Assembly (NCBI RefSeq): GCF_003573695.1
Contig: NC_039361.1
Span: 35,467,702 to 35,531,701, forward strand
Direction: 5' to 3'
Source of the DNA: Papaver somniferum
Lineage: Eukaryota; Streptophyta; Magnoliopsida; Ranunculales; Papaveraceae
DNA: 64,000 nucleotides
The position numbers were made by a program, and so were the translations under genes. This document shows positions 23,698 through 33,967 of this stretch, one piece after another. The first letter of the stretch is position 1. Each line of letters opens with the position of its first letter. The notes under the pieces are model-generated. The model saw only the letters and a program-made list of their open reading frames with translations. It did not search any database and was not told the DNA's origin.

Positions 23698-23699
23698 AT

Positions 23700-23711
23700 T
23701 GGTATCAGAGC
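23700..23711 (+). other. Primer binding site of element D (initiator tRNA-Met)
   Basis: TGGTATCAGAGC, two bases after the LTR end; the classic plant Copia primer site. Confidence 0.92.
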
Positions 23712-23759
23712 AGGAAACACGTTAAAACCTTATAAGTATGTGTTTGTAGCGATCTGATT

Positions 23760-25250
23760 ACGGACGAGTCTATCTCTAATAACGTACCAGTTCAGAAATT
23801 ACCAGATGATTATAAAAGCTTGGATTCACCTGAGAGAACTGTCACATCTAAGTCAATATCCAAACATTCTCTTGATGTAAAAACTGTTGATTGTGAAACT
23901 CTCCTAGAAGAACAGTTGGATGAACTTTCTGATGAAGGTGATTCATATATTGAAAGAGATGTTGATGAGGAAATCTCAGAGTATGTTAATTTTTTGGATT
24001 CGTGGAAGATGAAGAAGATTACAACTTCTCATGTCTCACCTCTTCTAACTCCTCTCTGTCGAGAAAACAAGAAATTGAGAAGATGTTACGCAGGTGTTTA
24101 TTTTTCGAATCGTTCTTGTGAATCGATCCTCAAGGATTTTGAGGAAAAACTACGTATGAAGTCACTTGAATGTGATAATCTTTATCAAAATTACTTTTTG
24201 TTGGAAGAGAAACTTGCCGAATCTGAAGCAAGGTTTAACTCTCATCAAACTAGCTTTGATGACAGAGAAAGCGCTCATCTCACTCGAGAAAAACGCCTTG
24301 AGGCTGATTTAGCTGCTGCTCTTGATAAAATCAAGATGTTGGAAGATGACTTGAAAAAGTTCAATACTAGTTCAAGCAAATTAACCACGATGCTAGGAGC
24401 AAGTAAAAATCATCGTGATACACGAGGATTGGGATATAAGGGAATAGATGCTCCAAGTATTAACAAAGAGGTAAAAATTTTCAAGGCTAGTGATTCTTCT
24501 CAACAAAAGGTTTCCACTGATGGCAAAAGTGAAATACCTTCACCGACAGTTAAGGTTCAAAAGAGAAAAGTATATCAACCTCCAAAACCAGCACACATGA
24601 ATCCGGGTAAGAACGTTCCTTATATTTGTCATTATTGTGGAAACAAAGGTCACCTGGAAAGGAGATGCCGTTCTCGTATAAGGAATGAAAAACTTCATGA
24701 TATTCTTGTTTGGGTGTCAAAAGAAGTTATTAAACCGGGATCATATGTTAAGGCTAACACTATTGACATTACGAGTTGTTAACGTCCAACCTTTAGGCAA
24801 AGGAATCAGTGCTGTGATAATCCTAGATTTTCCTATAAACGTCATACGAAGCCTTTTCACAATCGTAATCGTTATCAAAAGGATAACTTCGTAAAGACGA
24901 AGACAAGATCCGATGCTCCCAATTGGAGAAAGACTAACTTGAAAAAGAATAGTCAATCCAATTCTCTTCCAAGAATTCTAGAAGAGAGTGATGGGAAGAA
25001 GGTTTCGACAGTTCCTAAACGCACTCAGAAGTGGATACCGAAGAAATACAATGATGCTTTGAGTGTGAAAAGGAATGATCTTCCAGAAAACTCCATGACT
25101 ATGGAAAAGGCACTATCCATGATGTTGGAACTTAACAATTTTTTTGGAAATATGGAATTGGATGTGAAAGGTTCTAAAAGTGATCTCTTTCAGGATAATC
25201 CAAAGGTCACTTGTGGTGAGCAAGACTTTGTTCACCTCAACGCAACTTGA
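23760..25250 (+). pseudogene. Gag-type protein of element D (zinc-knuckle, coiled coil), one stop and lost start
   Basis: One frame runs 496 codons from an ACG at 23760 to TGA at 25250 with a single interruption, TAA at 24780-24782. The homologous protein of element F begins with ATG at the aligned position (53808), so the start codon has mutated. In order: an acidic N-terminal part (LLEEQLDELSDEGDSY), a coiled coil of roughly residues 120-200 (from LRMKSLECDNLYQ to LEDDLKKFN), the motif RGLGYKGID, a CCHC knuckle CHYCGNKGHLERRC at about residues 290-303, a basic Asn/Arg-rich stretch and the end DFVHLNAT. The capsid (UBN2) part seen in element G is absent. The knuckle should bind zinc and RNA. 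It lacks a pol partner in the same element. Confidence 0.75.
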
Positions 25251-27727
25251 TTGTGTTGGAAGTGCATCCTCACCAAGGAATGACCTGCTTTGCATACGGT
25301 GAGGGAAGCACAAGAATTGGGGAACACATATTGTGTTTGGTAAGGCGGTAGAATTCGATTGGATTCATCTAAAAAGGTATGTCTATAAACTTGATCAAGA
25401 TTTGTACTTTTATTTGCTTAGAATACTTATAATAATCTTGCTTATCGTTCATTTCTACCTAACTTGATCTTTGTTTAAGGTTCTTAAATGTTTAGGTTTG
25501 AAAATAATAGTTCGGGATGTTTGGACTACATGGTACGCATACCAAGTATGCATAACAGCATTCAAAATCAAAATCCAGGGGTTTAAGTTCGCAAACCCGT
25601 ATGCATACTTGACGTCGATATTCGGTAAACTTGTTTTGGCCGTAACTTCTTCGTCCGAACTCGGATTTACCTCATTCTTTTTGCATTCTCTTCCTTATTG
25701 AATTCCTTCAAAATGAAGATGAGAATTGTTGAATTTGGATGAGTTAATATTGATCTTTGTCCTGTCTCTTGTTTTTTTAGTGTTTGCTCCGTTTCGTTGC
25801 ACTTGTTCTATTCTCTTGGACTTGGGCACTGGGATTCTTGGAGAAATCCTATTCTAAGATATTTTGTGGCTGTTACAAGAGTGATGTTGGTGAATCACAA
25901 AGAAGGAAGTTCGAGAACGGGTAGTAGTTCACATTTCTGTATATTCTTGAGTGTTCACAATCATCTCATGTGAACTATGGTGCATAGTCATCAATGACTT
26001 TGTATGTTCTTCTTTATTAAGGAAATCTTTTTATACGCTTTTGGTAACCACTCTTGGTATAAATCCGTGCGAAAAAGATTGATTTTACCTTCTAAGGGCA
26101 AAGATTGTTATTGCAGTATTAATCTTTATGATTTTGTGATATTGCAATTGTTTATGGGATATGTATTGTTTGCATCCGTGAATTTGAAGGTCCCATATGT
26201 TGTCAAAAGTAAAGTCATTCATGAATTGGTATTCGTATTAATGAAAGGACGAATGGACTTTTGACAAATACAAAAGTTATGCCTATGCAGTCATTTATTT
26301 GACGGAAAATAGGGTAAAATCTTTTGTGTGACAAGGCTAAAGTCTATTATGTCGTTATGCAAATAATGATGGAAAATAGAATAGATCCTTGTATGTTATC
26401 CACTGTATTGATCTTCATTGATCCGTTTTTTATGTTTTACCGTGAAGGATCCATTGTGTATCTTATGTTGAGCACCTTACAACTATGTCGATTAATATTG
26501 GCCTTGTTGGTTGTTCTATGCTATATTTTGAGCATTCTTGAACTAAATTAATCATATTGATTGGTTATTTAGTTATTTGCTCCGAAAGACTTCTTTTGTC
26601 GAGCAAAATCTTTTGACAATTAAATTGATTGCTTCGGTGATTAGTTTGGTTGTGTATTCCAATTATATTAATTATAGGTTCTCTTGTAATTAATCTAGTT
26701 GAATTTTTCATATATTCCACAAGTTCTTGTATTGAGTATATGAACGGCTATACTAATCATGTTATATTAGTTGATGTAGTCGTATATTCCGCAAGGTTTT
26801 CCTTATGTTGAGTATTTGAATGATTAAGGTAGTCATCTCCGTGTGGTTATCTTAGTCGTAGCTCCGTGAGTTTTCTTATGTTGAGCACAATCAATTAAAT
26901 TGATCACTTTTGTGGTTTGATTTAGTTGTCTATTCCAATTAAATTAATCATGGGTTTACTTATGATTAATTTGATTGAGTTTTGTATATAGAAAATCATT
27001 TCCATGGTTTTTGGTTTCCAGTTAAAAAATCCTTCTTTTCTTTAGAAATTAAGGTTGCTCTTGTTGTTCTTTCGGGAATGATATCAAATGGGGGAGAGTT
27101 CTTTTGAACTTGTGCTTAATGGTAATATCATGCGGGGTGTACGGCTGTGGAATTTTATAGGGGATATCTTGTATCTTAAAACTCCTTGATGAATGCATTT
27201 AGCTTCGGCTTTATGATTGCATCTAAATTAAGTTGGTATGTATTTTTCTTTTAGTCTATGAAATGTCTCTTGTGGAAATTTCATTATGATCCCGTTCTTT
27301 TACCTTTGCCAATTTTATTGACAAAAAGGGGGAGAAATAATGTAGTTCACTCTACAAACACATATGGTTTTCGGATCATTGTGTAAGGGGGAGTGGTTTC
27401 CATGATCGAGATGGAGTATTGACTAAGGGGGAGTGATACATATCACCATAGTATTGTTGTTAAAGTCGTGATGCAATTGGACTTTGATGTTACATAATGA
27501 TACTATGACATTGTATAATATTGATCGAGAATCTCGATTTCTCTCATTGTTATAGCTACGGATCTTCAACAACGGTGGTGCTAAACTTACAACCTTTGAG
27601 ATCATTGGATTACTTGGAAGGACGAAGATTTCAAGGAACGTTGAAGATTAGACTGTGGAATAGGAGCCACTAAAGTTTATCTTTTTTGTATTCCATATGT
27701 ATTAATAGTTTTATCACTAAAATTGAC
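25251..27727 (+). other. Non-coding 3' interior of element D with degenerate AT-rich repeats
   Basis: This 2.5 kb lies where pol would be but shows no pol motifs. At about 26540-27000 a loose repeat of 80-90 bases recurs, built from TTATGTTGAGCA, CAATTAAATTGAT or AATTAATCAT and GGTTATTTAGTTG. The same material is in element G at 63200-64000. PPT-like GGGGGAGA stretches occur at 27085-27110, 27325-27340 and 27385-27435 before the true tract. Confidence 0.6.
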
Positions 27728-27739
27728 AAAAGGGGAGAT
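27728..27739 (+). other. Polypurine tract of element D
   Basis: AAAAGGGGAGAT immediately before the 3' LTR start TGTTAGAGC. Confidence 0.85.
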
Positions 27740-30119
27740 TGTTAGAGCATATCTTGGTCGCCCTCGCATGCGTTGATATATCAAGCATGTTTGTCAATGT
27801 TAGTGATCAAAACTATGAGTCTTGATTTCTAGTCTATTATAGCTAAGTCTCGGACTAGGATAGAAAAGTGTAGTTGAGCTCAAGGACTTCATGGCGATTC
27901 ATCATACAACGAAGAAGATCTACACAAGGAACCGTGGTACTTCATCAACAAAAAGGTATGTGGAGAGTTGAACTTATCTATCACTCAAAAGTCTATCTAT
28001 TCTATCTCCTACTTCTTATGAGACAAAAAGTCGTATGCTATATAGACTGGATCATACACATTTCACATTTCGAGCTGAGTATTCACTACTTATCTTTTTC
28101 TCGAAATCGTGTGTTGGCAAAGCGTTTCACTTTGATCAAGTTTATCTTCACCTAGTGACGAAAGTCATGAAAAGTTTCAATTACTTTGAGAATTGCTCTG
28201 ACGTGAAACGTCCTCTGGGAATGTCTCAATGATTGGAATGAGAGTTTAGATTACATAACCATGCATTCCTTAATCTAAAGTTTTTGAACTTTGTTGATTG
28301 AGAGAAACCGGAGGAATTGGCTTTGACAAGTCCGCGAACTGACGGAAGTTCTCTTACCGAGAATTTCTGCTGGGATTTTCTAAAAACTCGTTTGCGTGTT
28401 TAGTCCATGAACTCAGTACACGAACCTAGTCCGCGAACTGGCGGAAGTCTCTTTACCGAGATTTTCTGCTGAGTTTGGAAAACTCTGCCGGTTGCCTTAA
28501 GTCCGCGAACTTGTTTGTGAGCTTAAGTGGTTATGATCTAAATATGTGCTCTGAACATGAAACTTAAATTACTAAGGAATGCTTTATGCAAACCGTGGCT
28601 ATAAAGTTCAACAGCCGATTCATCGAATCGAATCATCTTTGTTTCAATTGTGTCTTGTGTAGTTACATAATATCTCATAGCAATTGAACAACTCTCTAAC
28701 TAGTTCATTTGAGTCAATTGAACTAGTTATGGTGAAGAAGAACTAGGTTAATATGAATTTCTCATATGGTTAACCTTTTGGGTTACTATGTTGAACCAAG
28801 ATACACGTACACGTTTGGGCATGGTTTTCACAAACCCAGTAAACGTCTACCCAAGTGTGTGTGACAAGCTAAGTTTTCGATCTAACGGTTGAGAAATATT
28901 AGCTTGAATCTAAATCAGGTTTTCATCTAACGGTGAATATGGATTGCTTTGTAACTAAGGAAAAACCCTAATTTGAAGACTATATATAGGAGACATCTAG
29001 CATTGGGAAAAACTAATCCCCACACGTCTGTGTGATACTAGTGCGCTCGCTAGAGTTGATTCTCCTTTAACCTTTGGTTTTCTTCTCTAAAAGCAGGTTA
29101 ACGACTTAAAGACTTCATTGGGATTGTGAAGCCAGACCGATACTACTTTTATCGTAGTTGTGTGATCCGATCTTTCATCTTCTATCATACGAGTACAATC
29201 TTTGATTGGCTTGAGATCATGAGAGTTCTCCGATAGGCAAGATAAAGAAGTCACAAACATCTTCGTCTCACTGTTTGTGATTCCTCGACAAACCGCTTGT
29301 GTAGTCAAGAAGGATTGTTGAGAGGTGATTTATTAATCTAGGATGTTCTTCGAGAATATAAGACCGGATTATCAATTGGTTCCTGTTCACCTTGATTTTA
29401 TATCTTAAGACAGAACAAAACCTAGGGTTTTTCTGTGGGAGACAGATTTATCCTTTGATAGACTTTTCTTTGTGAGACAGATTTGTTTATTATCAAGTCT
29501 GCGATTTTGGGTTGCAGCAACTCTTAGTTGTGGGTGAGATCATCTAAGGGAATCAAGGGCGCAATATCCTGCTGGGATCAGAGGCGCAGTAGTACAACTG
29601 TACCTTGAATTAGTGGGATACTGATTGCGGTTCAACTATAGTCCAGTCCGAAGTTAGCTTGGAGTAGGCTAGTGACTGTAGCGGCTTAATACAGTGTGTA
29701 TTCAATCTGGACTAGGTCCCAGGATTTTTCTGCATTTGCGGTTTCCTCGTTAACAAAACTTCTGGTGTCTGTGTTATTTCTTTTCCGCATTATATTTTTT
29801 ATATAATTGAAATAATACAGGTTGTGCGTTAAAGATCATCAATTGGAAATCCAACCTTTGGTTGTTGATTGATATTGATTGATCCTTGGACATTGGTCTT
29901 TGGTACCGTCCAATTTATCTCTCTTTGGCAAAGACTCGCAGATTTCCATTTACTTGAGTAAAGATCAAATCGAGAGATTGTGATATAAACTCTTTGATAT
30001 ATCTTTTTATTGATTGAGTCTAACTGTCTAGTTGATTTTCATAAAAAGTATATTGGAGTTTGTCCATATAGATTGCTAAGCGAAATATTGGGTGGTGTTA
30101 TTAGACCCCCGCTTTTTCA
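27740..30119 (+). repeat. 3' LTR of element D
   Basis: It matches 21339-23697 and ends GCTTTTTCA, followed by the GTTTT duplication. It carries the same CCGCGAAC motif block (about 28330-28510). Confidence 0.9.
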
Positions 30120-31731
30120 GTTTTCGAAGCATGAAGGAACGTAGGCTTGTTCGTAAAAAGTAATAAATAATGATCCTTAGGGTTAAAGGAAATTTTGAAA
30201 AGACCTGGAGTTCATGATAAATTTTTTTCATGAACTTCCAAAATTTTATTTGGAATATGTGGACCTTTACAAAATAGAAAAGTCCCTCATTTCATAAACA
30301 AACACTCAACTAAGATTTTTTTTTTAATATTTACGTGAGTTATTAGGCTCACGATTTTTTTTTAAAAGGTACGTGACTTATTCACGTTTTATTAAATATA
30401 AATCAAGTTTTGATCTATGAAAAATTGTTGAAAGCAAACAATTTATGAGTTGATGGATTTGTAGTGTATGTATGAGTTTATAGATTTTATAGTGTATGTA
30501 CACGTAAAACTCAGCGGATGTTCACATGGAAGGTTATGTGAATTATTCATAGTTTCATGGAAAGCCAATGCTGACTTTAAATAATAAGTTTTTTGCTCGG
30601 CTTTACAGGTTTGAAAGAACGAGCAAGTTTTGGGGTTTTACGCTGTTATCACTAAGTTCGTGAAATCGTAAATATGAGTATATCCGTAATCCCATGCTTC
30701 TGGTTCCAGACCATGGTGACTTCCAGTAGAAGTAGCAGTAGAAGTTACTATGATTATGAGTATTCCTCCAGTTCTTCGGACGAGAATTCCAAGGTTCCAG
30801 ATATGAAGATTTCTACAGCAGAATCTCGTGCCAAGATGGACCATTATGCGGAAATGAAATGCGGCGTACCTCTTAACAACCGTGGAGTAACTCGGGAGAA
30901 ACTCTTGAAAAGGAAAGCTGAAGATGACATGTTAGCTGATCGTCGACAACGAAGGGACCGAATCCAGCGTCGGATATCAGCAGCTGAGGAGAAGCTTCAA
31001 TGTCGTGCTGAGGGTGTAGCTTCAGACTCGGATGCTTCGGAAGACGAACCCGTGTGGGTGCCACCGGAGCGCAAAATCAAGCCATACCATCGCACTAGGG
31101 AGATTGAGAGGCTAGTTCAAGCCGACCTTGAAGCTGAGCGTGAAGAAGAATATTACTGGGAGTACGGTGATCTTGATATTCATCCAGATTTCGTCAATAT
31201 CCCTAATGATGATTCTGATGAAGAACTCGAAGAGGATTCCGCAAAGGACGATGATGATGAATCTGATAATTCTGAAAAATATGATGACTCTGGCGAATCT
31301 GACGATTACTCTTGCTCATGAACCCCTCTAAGATTATTTATTTTTCCTTGAAGTAGATATTTTCTGGTTATTTGAGCAGCTTGGCTGTAGAGATGTTTCG
31401 TTAGAGATTATTTTTCAAACTGTAATTCCTTGCAGTATCTTCTTTCTGAACCTTCCTTATATCTCCAGTCGATGGACCAATGTCCACGTAGACGATAATT
31501 ACCCACGGAAGGCAATCACATGATCTGTGTAGAAAACACGTGGCCTTCTATACAACTGATCTGTAGTCATAATGTTGACTATGCCTGAACTGTCAGTCCC
31601 CAATATTATTACTCTTCTCCCATCTATCATGCATATGATTCGAGATTTAGGGTTTCAATAGAAACCACAACAGACTTGTTTACCCGTTACAGGATAAGCT
31701 TCCACGTTTGACTTGCAGTACTTTAGGGTTC

Positions 31732-31739
31732 TATTTAAA
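31732..31739 (+). promoter_or_regulatory. TATA box of antisense gene 2 of element B
   Basis: TATTTAAA lies about 175 bases before the ATG at 31913, after the end of antisense gene 1 and in AT-rich non-coding sequence. The leader has CTGCCTTTGTGTATTATCAAAAG downstream, as a plant 5' UTR might. Inference from position and sequence only. Confidence 0.5.
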
Positions 31740-31912
31740 CAGTCGACCATCCGCTGCCTTTGTGTATTATCAAAAGAAATTTTGATCACAATCTCACCTC
31801 TCGTCACCATTTCCAGAAGCAGTGTTTCTTCCAGAAGTGAATCTCGTGCCGATACTGTGGCAGTATCCGTCTCGGTGAGTTACATATTTTCTCTTGTCTT
31901 CGTTCAATCAGG

Positions 31913-32796
31913 ATGATTGATAAAAGAAAACAATTTGTCGGAGGATAATGAGAAGAATCAGCCTTCCTCTTGTAGATTGATACCCAAACGGACTGTTAAA
32001 GCTCTTGCCCGGTACAGGTCGGCTTCTGCTGATGCCGGAACGTCTGTAAGTAATTTCATAATTTCTCGACTGAAATTTTTACCACGCTCAATGGTCAATT
32101 AAATACTCTTTCATTTCATCGCAGGTTGATGTTCCTGTTGTTGTCGATGCTAGAAAAAGGAAGAACGGGAAATCCGTGGTTGTGATTGATGATAGCAGCA
32201 ACCGTGTTGACGAGAACTATACTGATTCTATGAAGACTGGGGTTAGAGATCATGCTCCTGAGTATCCAACAGCTGGACTCCCATTTGAGGCTCCCATGAT
32301 CAACAATTTCCCGAATAATGAAGTGGTTGGTGGATTCGTCATTCTCAGGTGTCACGCCCCCCTATACACCAAAATTTGGAGAAGGTACGGGAATATTTCT
32401 ACGACTGAAGTATGGAAAGGCTTTCTACCAACCCTCCTGACTACAGTTACAGGGTTGTTACCGATCATTGAGGAGATGAACCAGATGCATCTGCGAGATG
32501 TCAAGAATCATAAACTGCACAGATGGGACGAGATGATTTCAAACTGCGAAACCCTGCAGTTCAACATAGGCTGGCTTCGTCATCGGCTCGAGATGATCAA
32601 AATTCACAAGGCGGCAGTTGCTGCTGATGCGATTTCTGCAACCACTGCCATATTGGAGGAAGAGAAGACACTTGCCTTGGAGTCAGCAAGAGTTGAGAAG
32701 GCAGTCCAGGACTTGAAGATGAAGACCAAAAATTTCCGGAAGAAGCTCGACAGGGTTTTCTATAGAGATTATTCTCTGTTGGATGGTTTGCTCTGA
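31913..32796 (+). pseudogene. Antisense gene 2 of element B, PEARLI-4-like coiled-coil protein
   Basis: ATG at 31913 opens a short frame (MIDKRKQFV) that passes, by a one-base shift near 31940, into the open frame continuing to a donor TCT|GTAAGT (32045/32046). A 79-bp intron ends GCAG at 32124, and exon 2 (32125-32796) is fully open in the same phase to TGA. The product would be about 267 residues: a basic Ser/Arg N-terminus, then PVVVDARKRKNGKSVVVIDD, then a C-terminal helical domain with LYTKIWRRYGNI, LPIIEEMNQMHL and CETLQFNIGWLRHRLEMI. That order (a kinase-like YG(N/D)I motif, then a helix ending WLRxRLExI) recalls the plant PEARLI-4 phospholipase-like family; this is a resemblance seen by eye, not a search result. 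It converges tail to tail with pol, whose stop is 186 bases away. Host gene capture is possible. Confidence 0.6.
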
Positions 32797-32982
32797 GTGA
32801 GCCTTTGAGAGGATTTTTTTTTTTTTTTTGGGATTGAAACTTGTTTAATAAAGCACATGATTGGAAGTATTTTTGTGAGATTCATGAAAGTTTTAAATTT
32901 TGACTGAATGAGTATGATGTATACTCTTTGAAGGAATAGAAATTACATTTTGAAAATTAACATGTAATTGTTTGCTGATCAT
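32797..32982. other. Spacer between convergent antisense gene 2 and pol of element B
   Basis: 186 AT-rich bases with a run of about 19 T at 32812-32830. Both the plus-strand gene and the minus-strand pol end here, so overlapping 3' ends of the two transcripts are likely. Confidence 0.5.
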
Positions 32983-33129
32983 TTAAGCGTAATACGCCTT
33001 GAGCCACTTGCCATTAATGATGTTTCCCTCCACTCCTCCATTAACAACTAAGATTTTGTAATATCTCCTGGATACTGCCTTGATGATCACATAAGGCCCT
33101 TCCCATTTCGGAGAGAACTTGGGAGTGGA
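32983..33129 (-). pseudogene. Integrase C-terminus of element B (separated by element E)
   Basis: Minus-strand frame with KFSPKWEGPYVI and GKWLKAYYA, ending at TAA 32983. This is the chromodomain-less integrase tail common to Ty3/Gypsy elements (the FxPKWEGPY motif). It continues the frame interrupted at 42157: taking out element E and one copy of GTGGA leaves the codons in register. Confidence 0.8.
33125..33129. repeat. Target site duplication of element E, left copy
   Basis: GTGGA, repeated at 42157-42161. It lies inside integrase codons of element B. Confidence 0.9.
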
Positions 33130-33599
33130 TGCAGTTGCAGGAAATCCTGCACTACACACCTCACAAGATCTCATTAACATTCAACTCATTTTGGATTAAC
33201 AATCTTAATTTTATTGATGAATCTTTGAACAATCTTACAAGAAAAGATAAAGGAATCAAGAATAACCACCACTCTAGATGTTCTCTCTCTTATTTACTTG
33301 CTCCTCACTCAGAAAAGATCTCTCTCCTTTCCTTTACAACCGAATGGCTATTCATAAGAAATTACATAGTAGATGACAGCTAATCTGTCCTTTATTTTCA
33401 GATATGGTTTGCGACATTCTCGCAACCTTACCAATATTAATCTCGCAAACTTCCTTATTTTCGCAGGATCGTCACACTTTTCTCATGATTTGGCTGATGT
33501 CATTTATTATGTTGTTTCTGAAGTTGTTCTACGACACTATCGTGTTGTGTTGTTAATAATTTCGCGGAGGCATTATTGCTGCGAGATTCTGATCCTACA
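33130..33599 (-). repeat. 3' LTR of element E
   Basis: It begins TGCAGTTGCAGG (one change from TGTAG in the sister) and ends GATTCTGATCCTACA. It is highly similar to 41687-42156 and has the same length. A purine-rich tract GAGAAGAAGCAAGA read on the minus strand lies just inside, at about 33600-33613. Confidence 0.9.
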
Positions 33600-33803
33600 T
33601 CTTGCTTCTTCTCATATCTTCTATGCGAAGTAGAGAACGATGTGAAAAATGCCGCAGCTGTCCATCTCTTCATATTCTGCATTTATCATACGTATCTTTT
33701 CTTCCATCTATTTCTTGACACGTCTTCTGTAACCGCTGCTTTTCAACCGCTCACGTCTTTTCTCATTAATGGTGTTTATTTCTTCGAGTAAAAAAAATAT
33801 TCT

Positions 33804-33811
33804 CTATATAT
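33804..33811 (+). promoter_or_regulatory. TATA box of the antisense gene of element E
   Basis: CTATATAT, followed by a strongly pyrimidine-rich leader. It lies 160 bases before the ATG at 33968 and about 200 bases inside the 3' LTR of E, pointing into the element. The leader also contains an intron from CCC|GTAAGT (33893) to TTCAG (33965). Confidence 0.55.
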
Positions 33812-33967
33812 TCTTCTTACTCTTCTTTCCATTTTCTTTTTACTTTCTGTTCTCTTTTTACTCTCTCATCTCTGCAACTCTATTGTTCTCCCGTAAGTTC
33901 TGCTACTGTAATTCTTCCCTCTTCAATCTTCTTACTTTTCATTCATTCTCATACTCTATATTCAGAT

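Larger units (their letters stand above)
21339..30119 (+). mobile_element. Element D: Copia LTR retrotransposon with Gag-type protein only
   Basis: LTRs of 2359 and 2380 bp begin TGTTAGAGCATA and end CCCCCGCTTTTTCA, with a duplication GTTTT. The primer site TGGTATCAGAGC is the standard initiator tRNA-Met site of Copia elements, and AAAAGGGGAGAT precedes the 3' LTR. The 4.0-kb interior holds one Gag-type gene with a zinc knuckle (23760-25250) and no integrase, RT or RNase H, so it is non-autonomous. The GLGY motif followed by a CCHC knuckle resembles the C-terminal Gag region of SIRE-type Copia elements. It lies in the intron of antisense gene 1 of element B. Confidence 0.9.
13827..31321 (+). 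pseudogene. Antisense gene 1 of element B, split by elements C and D
   Basis: Exon 1 starts with ATG at 13827 (MFAGEPAAI), is cut at 13855 by element C, and resumes at 21033 in the same frame; it ends at a donor TCA|GTGCAA (21078/21079). The 25 codons are in phase with exon 2, which begins after the acceptor TTCCAG at 30709 and runs to TGA at 31321 (203 codons). The intron holds element D and would be about 0.8 kb without it. The predicted protein is about 228 residues: an alanine- and proline-containing start, a serine-rich segment (SSRSSSRSYYDYEYSSSSSD), a charged helical middle (KRKAEDDMLADRRQRRDRI) and a very acidic serine/aspartate tail. It looks like a nuclear, disordered protein, which is inference. 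No stop or frameshift is seen outside the insertion, so it was probably intact when C landed. I do not recognise a family. The 3' part could alternatively start at the ATG at 30713. Confidence 0.65.

Noticed and set aside
31875..31911. Possible intron GTGAGT...AATCAG before the ATG of antisense gene 2
   Set aside because: Only 37 bases, shorter than plant introns can normally be; the ATG at 31913 after a plain leader is simpler.
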